DNA of 64,000 nt from an uncultured Bacteroidales bacterium. Its GTDB lineage: Bacteria > Bacteroidota > Bacteroidia > Bacteroidales > UBA932. The notes under the pieces are model-generated. The model did no database searches. It was not told the DNA's origin and saw nothing but the letters and a program-made list of their open reading frames with translations. The translations under genes and the position numbers were made by a program. The stretch is taken from the NCBI GenBank assembly GCA_946403855.1, contig CAMJBH010000008.1:43687-107686 (forward strand), written 5' to 3'. Positions 35,521 to 44,881 of the stretch are shown one piece after another (the stretch's first letter is position 1; every line of letters starts with the position of its first letter).

Positions 35521-36867
35521 TTAATTCCAAAGATCGTTAACATCAGGGAAGGTTCCCAGCTGATAGCGGAACAGCACGATTCCGGAGGCATCGGTAGCCG
35601 CCATGAGGTCTATGTCTTTGCGCATAGCCTCGGCGCTCATGCCGACAGTGGAAGCGTCATAAGTCTGGATGCCGGACCAGGACACGCCGCCGCCCTTGGC
35701 CGCCTGACGTGCGAAGTAGTTGGAACGCTCCTGGAAAGCGCTGTCGCTGAAATTGTAGGATCCATAGCGGTAGATCATTGGCATGAGGATGTGGATGTAC
35801 TTGGACATCTGTACAGGAGACTGTCCGTAGTAGTGAGTGGAGTTGGGTTCCGGCATGAGTGCGGCCGAAGTGATCAGGCCCTCGTCGAATCCGTCGCAGA
35901 TCTCACGTATTTCCTTGCAGCAGCGGTTCACCGCGGCCACGGAGTTGACCTCATTGGAATGGTCGTGCTTGGAAGCAGTGCCGCCGAAGCGGATGTAGTC
36001 CAGATGCACGCCCTTCACTCCCCAGTTCTCAATGTACTCGGCAGCTTCTTCGCGTATGCTCGCAAAGATTTCCTCCTTGAAGCACTTGTTGGTATCGTCG
36101 ATGGGGCTGATCCATCCGCCGTTGTAGAAAGCCTGCATCCACACATGCACCACGAGTCCCAGCTCGTTTGCTTTCTGCATGAAACGCTTGGCCGTAGGGA
36201 TGTTGCCCTGGTTGGAGAAGGCTGCGAAATTGAGGATTATGTGGTCATAGCCTTTGTCTTTGAGCGACTTGAGATTAGCAGCGTCGTTTGCGAGAAGGTC
36301 CTTCATGTGGCTTCCCCAAGTCCACACCGCTGTAGGCTTGGTCTTGGAAATGTCGAAGATCTCGTTGGCCTTACCCTGACTGGAATAGGTAAGCTTGCGC
36401 CACTCGCCGGTTGCATCGGGGATGCGCTGATAGCTGGCAAACAGGCCCAGCGAGGGACCGTCTTCGGAACGGGTATAACTGTCGGCCGCCTTGGTGGGAC
36501 TGGTGCCCAGGACGAGGGTGAACGGGGCGTTCGAAGCCACTCCGGTGCGGAGTGTGCCGTCTTCCGTGCTCAGAAGAAGCCTCTCTCCGGCAGCCAGACT
36601 GCCGGAAAGGGTGGCTATGCTCTGATCCGTGAAATAGGCATCCGAAACATACAGCGACAGGCCGTCCAGCGACTTGGATTCGGAGGAGCTGTTGACTATT
36701 TCCACCCAGGACACGGCGTCGGTTATTTCGTCATGGGCGGCGATCTCGTTCAGCACCAAACCGTTATATTTGGCGTCTGCCTTGCCGCTGTCGGGGCCGG
36801 TCTGGCCGCATCCTGCTGCAATGGAGAGCAGGACGGCGCACAGACCAAATGAATTCAAAAACTTCAT
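35521..36867 (-). CDS. Lamin-tail-domain + GHL10-like glycosidase lipoprotein
   Basis: A 448-residue lipoprotein (lipobox 'AAGC'). Residues about 35-165 fit a lamin-tail domain: 'LVLNEIAAHDEITDAVSWVEIVNSS', 'LDGLSLYVSD', 'LAAGERLLLS'. Residues about 180-448 are a third GHL10-like barrel, more diverged than the other two, with 'GVKGVHLDYIRFGG', 'SAALMPEPNSTHYYGQSP' and 'GIVLFRYQLGTFPD'. The start overlaps the stop of murQ upstream by 4 bp (ATGA), so translation is coupled. The binding module differs from those of its two paralogues, which suggests a different attachment site or step. Confidence 0.82.
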   Translation of the reverse strand: MKFLNSFGLCAVLLSIAAGCGQTGPDSGKADAKYNGLVLNEIAAHDEITDAVSWVEIVNSSSESKSLDGLSLYVSDAYFTDQSIATLSGSLAAGERLLLSTEDGTLRTGVASNAPFTLVLGTSPTKAADSYTRSEDGPSLGLFASYQRIPDATGEWRKLTYSSQGKANEIFDISKTKPTAVWTWGSHMKDLLANDAANLKSLKDKGYDHIILNFAAFSNQGNIPTAKRFMQKANELGLVVHVWMQAFYNGGWISPIDDTNKCFKEEIFASIREEAAEYIENWGVKGVHLDYIRFGGTASKHDHSNEVNSVAAVNRCCKEIREICDGFDEGLITSAALMPEPNSTHYYGQSPVQMSKYIHILMPMIYRYGSYNFSDSAFQERSNYFARQAAKGGGVSWSGIQTYDASTVGMSAEAMRKDIDLMAATDASGIVLFRYQLGTFPDVNDLWN

Positions 36868-37694
36868 TTCAGGATTCCTTGTTCTTTGAGGTATTCTTCT
36901 GCCTTGACAAGGCCGCCGGTCTTTTTGATAATCTCCTCGCAGTACTCGTAGCTGAGCTGGGGATTACGCTCCACCATGGTGCGGGTCAGACGGTCGATAA
37001 CCTTGTTGTTGATAAGGTTGGCGCACACCATGCGGTTGCCCTGGACACGGCCCAGGCGCACCATGATGGTGGTGCTTATCATATCGCAGAGCAGCTTCTG
37101 GGAGGTGCCGGATTTCATACGGGTGCTTCCGGTGATGAATTCAGGTCCCATGACCACCTCTATGGGATAATCCACGTAGTCGGAAATGGGAGATCCGGGA
37201 TTGTTGCAAATGCTTCCGCAGGGAATGCCGTGCTCCTTGCAGGCCTTCATGGCGGCCATCACATAGGGAGTGTTGCCGCTGGCCGATATGCCCACCACGA
37301 TGTCCTTGTGGCTGATGTGATGCTTGTCACGCAGGGTTACCCATCCTTCCTCCACATCGTCTTCGGCCTCTTCCAGGTCGAGTACCAGGTTCTCGTTGCC
37401 GCCGGCAAGCACAGCCTGCCAGATCTCGGGATCTACACCATATGTGTTGGGAACTTCCAGTACGTCCAGTACGCCAAGCTTGCCGCCGGTTCCGGCGCCC
37501 AGCCAGAAGAAGCGCCCGCCAGCACGGAGCTGTGCTTCGATTGCGTTACAAAGTTTTTCAATGTCAGGAAGCACAGCCTCTATGGCCAGAGGCACTTTCT
37601 TGTCTTCCGTGTTGATGTCGCGCAGCAGTTCCGCCACGGACTTCGTCTCCAGATGATCGTACAGGGACGGTTGTTCAGTTAATCTAATGCTCAT
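36864..37694 (-). CDS. murQ: MurQ-like N-acetylmuramic acid 6-phosphate etherase (variant active site)
   Basis: A 276-residue SIS-fold protein of MurQ length. 'MGPEFITGSTRMKSGTSQK' and 'ISASGNTPYVMAAM' are clear family segments. In the substrate loop most MurQ proteins read 'GTSGRLGVLDASE(L/C)PPTF'; here it is 'GTGGKLGVLDVLEVPNTY', so the Ser-Gly-Arg is Gly-Gly-Lys while the Glu is kept. MurQ cleaves the lactyl ether of MurNAc-6-P to GlcNAc-6-P in the cytosol. The altered loop may mean a related substrate. The gene sits between the GH20 gene (5 bp) and the LTD-GHL10 gene (overlap). Confidence 0.82.
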   Translation of the reverse strand: MSIRLTEQPSLYDHLETKSVAELLRDINTEDKKVPLAIEAVLPDIEKLCNAIEAQLRAGGRFFWLGAGTGGKLGVLDVLEVPNTYGVDPEIWQAVLAGGNENLVLDLEEAEDDVEEGWVTLRDKHHISHKDIVVGISASGNTPYVMAAMKACKEHGIPCGSICNNPGSPISDYVDYPIEVVMGPEFITGSTRMKSGTSQKLLCDMISTTIMVRLGRVQGNRMVCANLINNKVIDRLTRTMVERNPQLSYEYCEEIIKKTGGLVKAEEYLKEQGILK

Positions 37695-37699
37695 TTCTA

Positions 37700-39541
37700 T
37701 CAGAAATCTTTATATTTAATTGTTCCAATCATTTTTCCGTCGCGGAAAGCCGCGGCAGTGACCCTTTGCTGCTTGTTTATGGCAAAGGGGCCTTCATAAA
37801 CGGCGGAGGCGGCGGTGGGGGCGCTTCCGTCAAGGGTGTAGCGTATCTCGGCTCCGGGAGCATCCACGCTCATGGTCACCACCTTGCTGTATTCGGTATC
37901 CTTGTGCAGTTCGATGAACGGGTTCCAGAAGTTGCGGCAATATTCCACCCCAAGCCTGTCGAGCCTGCCGAGGTGCGTCTCGAGACGGGCGGTGAAATCT
38001 TCCCAGTCCTTGTCTGTCTTGGTCCATCCGGCCTCGGCGATTGCGCACATGCGGGGCCATGCCATGTATTCGACCCTTGCGGGCGTGGGCATATATTCAG
38101 TCCACACGCAACCTTCGACACCCATTATGTACTTACGCTCTTCAGGCGAAAGCACGGCGGGAACGGGCTCGTATTCATACATGGTCCGCAGCATAGTAGG
38201 GCCTCCCATGGCCAGCGGCTCGCTGTCGGGATCGCCCTGCCAGTAATCCAGATAGTACTTGGGATAAGGGGACATGACCACCTGGTGGTGCTGCTGGGCG
38301 GCTTTGATTCCGCCCTCCTCGCCGAGCCACGACATCACCTTGGCATTGGGGGCAAGACCGCCCTGGAGAATTTCGTCCCAGCCTATGATCTGGCGGCCCT
38401 TGGAGTTGATGTACTTCTCCATGCGCTGGATGAACCAGCTCTGGAGTTCGTACTCGTCCTTGAGTCCTTCGCGCTTAATAACTTCCTGGCAGTGAGGGCA
38501 CTGCTTCCAACTTGTCTTGGGGCATTCGTCGCCGCCGATGTGTATCAGCTCAGACGGGAAGAGCTCGATGACCTCGTCGAACACGTCTTCGAGGAACTTG
38601 AAGGTCTCTTCCTTGGGGCAATAGACCTGGCGGAAAATGCCCCAGCGGGTGGCGGTCTCATAGTGGTCTTCGAGGCCGCAGCTCAACTCGGGATAGCAGG
38701 AGATGGCGGCGAGAGAGTGACCGGGAATCTCGATCTCGGGGATTATGGTCACGTAGCGCTCGGCTGCATAACGCACCAGGTCCTTGATTTCTTCCTGGCT
38801 GTAGTATCCCCCGTAAGGCTTGCCGTCGTACACTCCAGATGCGAGCGAACCCACCACGGTCTCCTTGCGCCACTGGCCTTTCTCGGTTAGAAGGGGGTAT
38901 TTTTTGATCTCGATGCGCCAGCCCTGGTCTTCGGTAAGGTGCCAGTGGAAACGGTTCACCTTGTGGAGAGCCATGAGGTCTATGTAGCGTTTGAGGAAGG
39001 GGATGTCGAAGAAATGCAGGCAGCAGTCAAGATGCATGCCCCTGTAAGGGAAGCGGGGACTGTCTTCTATGTCGCAGCAAGGCACGAGCCAGCTCACGCC
39101 ACGCTGCACCGAATCGGCGAAAATAGCCTCCGGAAGCATTTGCAGGAGGGTTTGCAGGGCATAAAAAGCACCTGCACCGTCGGCATATTCGAGCGTTATT
39201 CCGCCGGGGGTAACCCTCAGGGCGTATGACTCGGGAAGGTAGCCTGTCTGCAGCAAGAAAATGCCCTTTTCGCTTCCGTGACGCAAAGGATCGTCGGTGC
39301 TTACCTTAAGCTCGAAGCCGGCGGCCTTGCGGAGGCGTTCGTTAAGGAAGCCAACGGTACGGAGCAGTGCGGTATCCCCCGCTTCGACGTACACCGGCGT
39401 ATTTCTGTTTATGCAGAAACTGCCTTCGGACATCTGCAGGAAAGCGGGTTTGGGCACTATCTGCGGCACTCCGGCCTCCTGCTTTGCTGTGCAGGAGGCA
39501 AGCAGTACCGCTGCCGCAACTATGTATAAAAATCTTCTCAT
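37700..39541 (-). CDS. GH20 beta-N-acetylhexosaminidase lipoprotein
   Basis: A 613-residue exo-hexosaminidase. After the lipobox ('LLASC') come the GH20b-type alpha/beta domain (about 30-145) and the GH20 TIM barrel with the catalytic Asp-Glu pair in 'HIGGDECPKT' and 'FHWHLTEDQGWRIEI'. The C-terminal 70 residues resemble a chitobiase C-terminal (CHB_HEX_C) domain: 'EIRYTLDGSAPT'. It should remove terminal GlcNAc or GalNAc from oligosaccharides at the cell surface or in the periplasm. It is one of two adjacent GH20 genes that differ clearly in sequence. Confidence 0.93.
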   Translation of the reverse strand: MRRFLYIVAAAVLLASCTAKQEAGVPQIVPKPAFLQMSEGSFCINRNTPVYVEAGDTALLRTVGFLNERLRKAAGFELKVSTDDPLRHGSEKGIFLLQTGYLPESYALRVTPGGITLEYADGAGAFYALQTLLQMLPEAIFADSVQRGVSWLVPCCDIEDSPRFPYRGMHLDCCLHFFDIPFLKRYIDLMALHKVNRFHWHLTEDQGWRIEIKKYPLLTEKGQWRKETVVGSLASGVYDGKPYGGYYSQEEIKDLVRYAAERYVTIIPEIEIPGHSLAAISCYPELSCGLEDHYETATRWGIFRQVYCPKEETFKFLEDVFDEVIELFPSELIHIGGDECPKTSWKQCPHCQEVIKREGLKDEYELQSWFIQRMEKYINSKGRQIIGWDEILQGGLAPNAKVMSWLGEEGGIKAAQQHHQVVMSPYPKYYLDYWQGDPDSEPLAMGGPTMLRTMYEYEPVPAVLSPEERKYIMGVEGCVWTEYMPTPARVEYMAWPRMCAIAEAGWTKTDKDWEDFTARLETHLGRLDRLGVEYCRNFWNPFIELHKDTEYSKVVTMSVDAPGAEIRYTLDGSAPTAASAVYEGPFAINKQQRVTAAAFRDGKMIGTIKYKDF

Positions 39542-39554
39542 CTGTCAGTATTCT

Positions 39555-39674
39555 GAAGTTCAGTGCCCTGCTGTTCCGGAGAAGTCGCTGCGCGACCCCT
39601 CCCACTTCGTGGGCCCCTCCCTCTTATGTTGCCGAGGGTGGCACATTCTCCGGAGCAGCAGTGCACTGAACTTC
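39555..39674. repeat. 120-bp palindromic element with nested hairpins
   Basis: Outer arms 39555-39582 and 39647-39674 pair over 28 bp with two mismatches. The 64-base interior holds two smaller hairpins ('gtcgc-tgc-gcgac' and 'cccac-ttc-gtggg') separated by a C/T-rich 'cccctccc' spacer. The interior is homologous to that of the palindrome at 52280-52379. It fills the gap between the two GH20 genes and touches the stop codon of the upstream one. Confidence 0.85.
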
Positions 39675-41488
39675 TACTTTCCATAACTGCTGAAGAAACG
39701 TTTTTCGGTTATTTTGCCGAGGGGTTTGCCGTCACGGCCGAAGCCGCGGGCCTTGATCACGGTGTCCTTGTCCACCATGAACGGGGTGCCGTCATAGCGC
39801 GGGCTGTTAATGGTAGGCTCCGTGCCGTCGGTGGTGTAGTGCACTTCACCGTCGGGATAGTCAAGCTCCAGGTTCATGGACTTGGGGAATGGCAGCCTGC
39901 GGTCGTAGTCGAAGATAACTTCGTAATAGACAGGGCAATAGTTGACATGCTTCATGTCCAGGCGCTTGAGTATGGTGGGCATGCGCAGGCGGAAGTTCTC
40001 CCAGTCCTTGTTGGAACGGGAAGTCCAGCCCACTTCGGATGCCGCCACGTTGCGCGGGAATGCAAACCACTCAGCCTTCTTGGAATCGGGAATGTACTCG
40101 GTCCAGAGGCAGGTCTCGTAACCTATAATATACTGCTTGCTCAGTTCGGGGAGGGAATCCACCGCAGGATAGTAGTTGTAAACTTTCTTCAGCGGCATGA
40201 ACACCTCCTGGGCGAGGTCGTCGGGCTGGTCGTCCTGGTTGTTGTCGAGATAGCACCAGCGGTTGGGAGTAAGCACCACCTTGATGCCGCGGCGTATGCC
40301 TTTGGCAGCGGGTGCATGACCGCGGTACGACATGGCAATGGGGTCTTCCAGAGCGCCTCCGTCAAGTATTTCGTCCCATCCGATGCAGGTCTTGCCGTTG
40401 GCCTTGAGGAAGTCGCCGATGCGCTTCACGAAGAAGGTCTGCAGTTCTTCCACGTCCTTGAGTCCCAGCACCTTCATGAGGTCCTGGCAGTACTTGCTTT
40501 CACGGTAAACATCCTTGGGTGCCTCGTCGCCGCCTATGTGGTAGATGGGCGAAGGGAAGAGTTCGAAAAGCTCGGAGAACACATCTTCAAGGAACTGGAA
40601 AGTGTAGGCCGTAGGAGCATAAAGGTTCTTCCAGATGCCCCAGCGGGTCTCCACTTCGTAGTGGCGCTCGGGGAAGCAGCTCAGCTCGGGATAAGCGGCA
40701 ATGGCTGCGGTGCTGTGCCCGGGTATCTCGACCTCGGGAATCACGGTCACGCAGCGCCTGCGGGCATATTCCACCACTTCGCGAATGTCGTCTTTGGTAT
40801 AGAATCCGCCGTGAGGGACTCCGTTGCCGATCCAGCTGTGGAAAGCGGTTTCCTTGCGCCAGGCGCCTATCTCCGTAAGACGGGGATACTTGTCTATCTG
40901 GATGCGCCAGCCCTGGTCTTCGGTGAGGTGCCAGTGGAACATGTTCTGCTTGTGCATGGCCATGAGGTCGATGAACTTCATCACTTCCTCCTTGGGGAAG
41001 AAATAGCGGCCGCAGTCGAAAAGGAAGCCGCGGTAGGCAAATTCGGGTTCATCGTCTATGGTGCAGCAGGGAGCCGTCCATTTGACTTTCTTTTGGAGCC
41101 GGTCGGCATAGATCTCCGCAGGGAGAAGCTGCAGAAGGGTCTGCAGCCCGTAAAACGCTCCGTTCACTTCGCTCGCCTCGACCAGCACGCCGGAAGGTTT
41201 GACGCTGAGCTTGTAAGCCTCCTGGCCCATGCCGGAAACTTTGCGCAGCACGATAGCCGGGCCCTTGCCTTCGAGCTTGAAGCCGCTTGCTGCGGCAACC
41301 TGGGCACGGAAATCATCGGCAATCTCGCCGAATGCAGCGTCTTCTACCTTCAGGGCTGTGTTCTTGCTGAGGGTGAATACACCCTCGGAGGGAACCAGGC
41401 TCTTGGGAGTAGGTACGATATTATATACCGGAGTGTTAGATACCGGAGTGATGCTGAGGAGAGTGGCAACTAACAGTGCTGCTATCAT
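39674..41488 (-). CDS. GH20 beta-N-acetylhexosaminidase
   Basis: A 604-residue enzyme with a signal peptide and no lipobox, so probably periplasmic. A GH20b N-terminal domain (about 25-140) is followed by the catalytic barrel with 'FHWHLTEDQGWRIQI' and the Asp-Glu pair in 'HIGGDEAPK', and by a chitobiase-type C-terminal segment ('EVHYTTDGTEPT'). Its start overlaps the stop of the ceramidase-like gene (ATGA). Having a soluble and a lipid-anchored GH20 side by side suggests stepwise trimming outside and then inside the outer membrane. Confidence 0.93.
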   Translation of the reverse strand: MIAALLVATLLSITPVSNTPVYNIVPTPKSLVPSEGVFTLSKNTALKVEDAAFGEIADDFRAQVAAASGFKLEGKGPAIVLRKVSGMGQEAYKLSVKPSGVLVEASEVNGAFYGLQTLLQLLPAEIYADRLQKKVKWTAPCCTIDDEPEFAYRGFLFDCGRYFFPKEEVMKFIDLMAMHKQNMFHWHLTEDQGWRIQIDKYPRLTEIGAWRKETAFHSWIGNGVPHGGFYTKDDIREVVEYARRRCVTVIPEVEIPGHSTAAIAAYPELSCFPERHYEVETRWGIWKNLYAPTAYTFQFLEDVFSELFELFPSPIYHIGGDEAPKDVYRESKYCQDLMKVLGLKDVEELQTFFVKRIGDFLKANGKTCIGWDEILDGGALEDPIAMSYRGHAPAAKGIRRGIKVVLTPNRWCYLDNNQDDQPDDLAQEVFMPLKKVYNYYPAVDSLPELSKQYIIGYETCLWTEYIPDSKKAEWFAFPRNVAASEVGWTSRSNKDWENFRLRMPTILKRLDMKHVNYCPVYYEVIFDYDRRLPFPKSMNLELDYPDGEVHYTTDGTEPTINSPRYDGTPFMVDKDTVIKARGFGRDGKPLGKITEKRFFSSYGK

Positions 41489-42834
41489 AGGACTTCGTTT
41501 ATGGTTTTGTCAATTGCGGCCGCATAGGCTTCGGGCATGGTGTCCGAAAGCGGATACGGAGCCTTGATGTATATGTGCATTTGGTCAATTTCGTATTCAT
41601 AGCCCTTGCGGTACTCATAGGCATGAGCGGAGGGCAGGTAGGAGTTCTGGCCATTGGTATATCCGGCAAAAATCACGTTTTTGCCAGGGAAATGGCTGCG
41701 CGCGCCCATCTGGTATTCGCAGAAAGGCTCTCCCTGGGAGAAGAAGAAAATGACGCCGTTGATGTTTACGGCTCCCATAGTAAAGTTCAGGGCACTCTGC
41801 ACGTCGCCGGAAGAGAAACGGCTGAGTATCTGCTCCTTCCAGCCCTGCACATCGTCTTTCCAGGAGGCCGATACCGTCTTGTCCCACTGGCTTATCTCGG
41901 CAGCATGAGCCTCGACGGCCTCGGGAGTGACTTCGGGAATGCGGAAAGGCAGGCCCACGGTATCGTTCACCACTTTGAACTCGCCGGTAGGACGGACCTT
42001 CTCAAATTTTATCTTGAGCAGAGAATCCGCAAGGCAGCGGCCGCATTCTTCGGCATATTCCTTCATCTTGGGACCTTTCTCCGGATCCATGTTGCCGGAA
42101 GCGCCGGTGAGCTGGAACACGTCGCCGCCCCAGGCTTCCTTAAGTATCTTGGCATACACGCCGGGATAGTCGGACGATACCAGAAGGCTCTTGGGCCCCA
42201 TGCACACGGGGTGGCACGCAAGGTTGACAATCGACACGATCGGCTGCCCCTTGGTGTCCAGGAAACGGACCACATAGACGTCGCGGTCCACAGGGCCGCC
42301 TTTTTCGCAGCGGTTGCCGTTGATGCTGGTCTGAGCCTTGCCGAGTTCCATCTTGAAAGGACGGAAGGAAGCCTCGTCGCTTATGGTCTTCACCGCATTC
42401 TCTACCAGGACCTTGTGCAGGCGCTCCTTGTGGGAGTAGTTGCTGCCGCCGGGTTCCGCCCTCCAGCCGCCGTTGCGCGGGGCCGAATGGGTGTGGATGC
42501 AGTGCATGAAGATGCGGTCGAGCGGAAGTCCGCTCTGCGCGGAAATCTCTTTGCGCCATTCCAGACTCAGATCGGGAGATATCTCCATGAGGTCGTTGGA
42601 AATGATGCATACTTTGTCGGTGCCCTTGCCTATCACCATGCAGTGTGTGTAGAGCGGCAGGTGCAAGCCGTCGGACAGCTCGTTACGGGCGGCAAACCCT
42701 GCCAGCATGGTGTGCTCGTCAGGGGTTGTGGATATGTCCGCGGCATTGTAGTTTATAGCCAGCCGGTCCTCCCGGCACCCTGAAAGTGCGGCCAGGAGGA
42801 CGAGTGCTGCTATAATGATTCGGAAATTCTTCAT
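41485..42834 (-). CDS. Neutral/alkaline ceramidase-like lipoprotein
   Basis: A 449-residue lipoprotein (lipobox 'LSGC'). The pattern 'MLAGFAARNELSDGLHLPLYTHCMVIG', 'HCIHTHSAP', and 'LACHPVCMGPKSLLVSSDYPGV' matches the zinc-dependent N-terminal domain of non-lysosomal (neutral) ceramidases, with the His-rich metal ligands visible. Many Bacteroidota proteins of this family sit in glycan-utilisation loci and have unknown amide substrates, so ceramide need not be the target. It lies 2 bp after the susD gene. Confidence 0.8.
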   Translation of the reverse strand: MKNFRIIIAALVLLAALSGCREDRLAINYNAADISTTPDEHTMLAGFAARNELSDGLHLPLYTHCMVIGKGTDKVCIISNDLMEISPDLSLEWRKEISAQSGLPLDRIFMHCIHTHSAPRNGGWRAEPGGSNYSHKERLHKVLVENAVKTISDEASFRPFKMELGKAQTSINGNRCEKGGPVDRDVYVVRFLDTKGQPIVSIVNLACHPVCMGPKSLLVSSDYPGVYAKILKEAWGGDVFQLTGASGNMDPEKGPKMKEYAEECGRCLADSLLKIKFEKVRPTGEFKVVNDTVGLPFRIPEVTPEAVEAHAAEISQWDKTVSASWKDDVQGWKEQILSRFSSGDVQSALNFTMGAVNINGVIFFFSQGEPFCEYQMGARSHFPGKNVIFAGYTNGQNSYLPSAHAYEYRKGYEYEIDQMHIYIKAPYPLSDTMPEAYAAAIDKTINEVL

Positions 42835-42836
42835 TA

Positions 42837-44870
42837 TTAATAGGTGTATCCGGGATTCTGCTGTAAGCGTTTCTCGGTCTTGTCTATTTCGGTTTGAGGT
42901 ATAGGCATGAGGTAGTTCGGATAGTCTTCGGAATTCTCCACGCTAGGTTTGTTGGTACAGGTAATGGCTCCGGCCTGCGGCTTGTTGGACCTGCTGGTGT
43001 TGGGGAACCATTTCTGTGTAGGAGAAATCGTGAGGCAAGCTTCGCCGTAATCTACGGTATAGGTCTTGCCCTTCCAGACATAATTGACCAGATAGGCCAC
43101 GTCGTTGCCGTTGTTGCTGCTGATGTAGGCCTCCCTCTCACCGGTATTGGCCCAATAGTAGTTGCGGTTCTTGTTCGCCTTGTCGGCAGGCTGGACGCAA
43201 CGGTAGATGGTATCCTGCTTGCTGCCCTTCTGGAGGAGGCATGTGCGCATGCCGGCGAAAGGAACGTTCTCGTAGGTGGTGGCTATCTTGAGACGGCGGG
43301 TGTCGAAGTAACGGAAGGCCTCGAATGCAAGTTCGATACGGCGCTCGTTCACGACTTCGTCCCAGAGGCTCTCGCCGCTGTCGGTGATGTCAGGCATCTT
43401 GACGTCTGCGCGACTGCGAATCTTGTTAAGATAGGTGCGGCACTCCCCTTCTTTGCCAAGTTGATAGGCAGCTTCGGCGAGGTTCAGGTACATTTCGCCC
43501 AGACGGAACCAAGGATAAACCACGTTGCCGATGAGGGACTCGGAAATGTATTTGTCGGGCATATACCATTTTGTAAGGCCGCTGCCGCCGGTGTTGGTGA
43601 TATGGATCTGGTCGCTGGCTTTCTTGGACGTTTCCGGTTCAGGTTTGCCCTTTTCGAAATCGGCAAGCTCCTTGTTCTCATAGAGCAGGTAGAGCTGAAG
43701 CTGGGTCTCCTGGGGTTTGCCGTCTTTGTCGGTCCACTTGTAGATCTTGGTAGGATAGATGATGCAGTGCTCGAACCTCGGGTCGCGGCCCTTGAAAGGA
43801 CGCAGAGGATCATAGCCTGAACCTTCCTCGAAAATCTTTTTGCCGTTCTTCATTTCGTAGTCGAGCCACATGGCCTGGGTGGGGTTGAAACTTTCCCAAC
43901 CGCCGCCTCCGAAGTCCATCAGGCCATAGAACAGCTGGGCCTTGTGAGGCTGGCCGCTGCTCTGCACGAAGAACTTGCCCCAAATGATTTCGGGAGAAGC
44001 AACGTCGCGCCAGAAACCGTCGTAGGTGTCGTCCAGGGCATAGGCTCCGTCCACGTCGGCACGGTCGCAAATGGCCTTGGCAGCATCGTACGCCTCCTGC
44101 CACTTATCCTTGGAATAGGTACCGCGGAACACTCCTCCGGTGGGATTGCTGGGGTCGTTGAACAGAGGTGAGGCTGCAATGAGGGTAAGGCGGCAGCGGA
44201 GAGCCAGCACACAGTCCTTGTGCACACGGCCGAGAGCCGTGGCGGTCTTCTCGGGCAGCAGATCATAGGCCTTGTCCAGGTCTCCCTTGATGAAAGTGAC
44301 GCAATCGTCAAAATTGGAGCGGACCTCTTTGAACTCGGCTCCCAGGTCTTCGTGGGGTTTATCCACAATGACCACGCCGCCGTAGCGCTGGATGAGGTTG
44401 GTGTAGGCCCACGCGCGCAGGAAATAAGATTCGCCAAGCAGGCGCTTCTTCACCGACTCGCTCATGGCAGAGCCCTTCTCCTCAACATAGCGGATGAAGT
44501 AATTGAGACGGTAGATATACTCGTATGCACGGTTCCAGATATTCAGGAAGGTGGTACGGGTGGGATGGGCCGGACCGCCGTTGTTCTGGTCTATGATGTT
44601 GCTGGGCGTCATGGAACCGTCGGCGATATAACGAGTGGAGGTGCCTCCGTAGCGGAAGAAGCCTTCGTCGGAGATACAGCCGATATTGCCCTCGGTAAAG
44701 GGATCGGGCAGAACCGTATAGATGGCGTTAATATAACTCTCGGCGAGAGCGTCACTGTTGAATACAGCCTCCTCGGAAAGTTTATCGAGAGGTTTCTTGT
44801 CGAGGAAACCGTCGTTGCAGGCAGTCACTGCCAAGACTGCAAGACAAAGGATGCTTATATACTTTTTCAT
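42837..44870 (-). CDS. SusD/RagB family surface glycan-binding lipoprotein
   Basis: A 677-residue lipoprotein; the start at 44870 opens the signal peptide with lipobox 'AVTAC'. 'DGFLDKKPLDKLSEEAVF', 'YINAIYTVLP', 'AYTNLIQRYGGVVIV', and 'YLNLAEAAYQLGKEGECRTYLNKIRSRA' are typical SusD segments with the TPR-like helices. It should cap the SusC channel at the cell surface and help choose the ligand. It follows susC by 11 bp. At 677 residues it is longer than many SusD proteins (about 500-600). Confidence 0.95.
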   Translation of the reverse strand: MKKYISILCLAVLAVTACNDGFLDKKPLDKLSEEAVFNSDALAESYINAIYTVLPDPFTEGNIGCISDEGFFRYGGTSTRYIADGSMTPSNIIDQNNGGPAHPTRTTFLNIWNRAYEYIYRLNYFIRYVEEKGSAMSESVKKRLLGESYFLRAWAYTNLIQRYGGVVIVDKPHEDLGAEFKEVRSNFDDCVTFIKGDLDKAYDLLPEKTATALGRVHKDCVLALRCRLTLIAASPLFNDPSNPTGGVFRGTYSKDKWQEAYDAAKAICDRADVDGAYALDDTYDGFWRDVASPEIIWGKFFVQSSGQPHKAQLFYGLMDFGGGGWESFNPTQAMWLDYEMKNGKKIFEEGSGYDPLRPFKGRDPRFEHCIIYPTKIYKWTDKDGKPQETQLQLYLLYENKELADFEKGKPEPETSKKASDQIHITNTGGSGLTKWYMPDKYISESLIGNVVYPWFRLGEMYLNLAEAAYQLGKEGECRTYLNKIRSRADVKMPDITDSGESLWDEVVNERRIELAFEAFRYFDTRRLKIATTYENVPFAGMRTCLLQKGSKQDTIYRCVQPADKANKNRNYYWANTGEREAYISSNNGNDVAYLVNYVWKGKTYTVDYGEACLTISPTQKWFPNTSRSNKPQAGAITCTNKPSVENSEDYPNYLMPIPQTEIDKTEKRLQQNPGYTY

Positions 44871-44881
44871 TTTGAGCTCTT

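Noticed and set aside
39563..41473. A 636-codon open frame opposite the GH20 gene
   Set aside because: Antisense shadow of a clear GH20 enzyme; no start context or domain.
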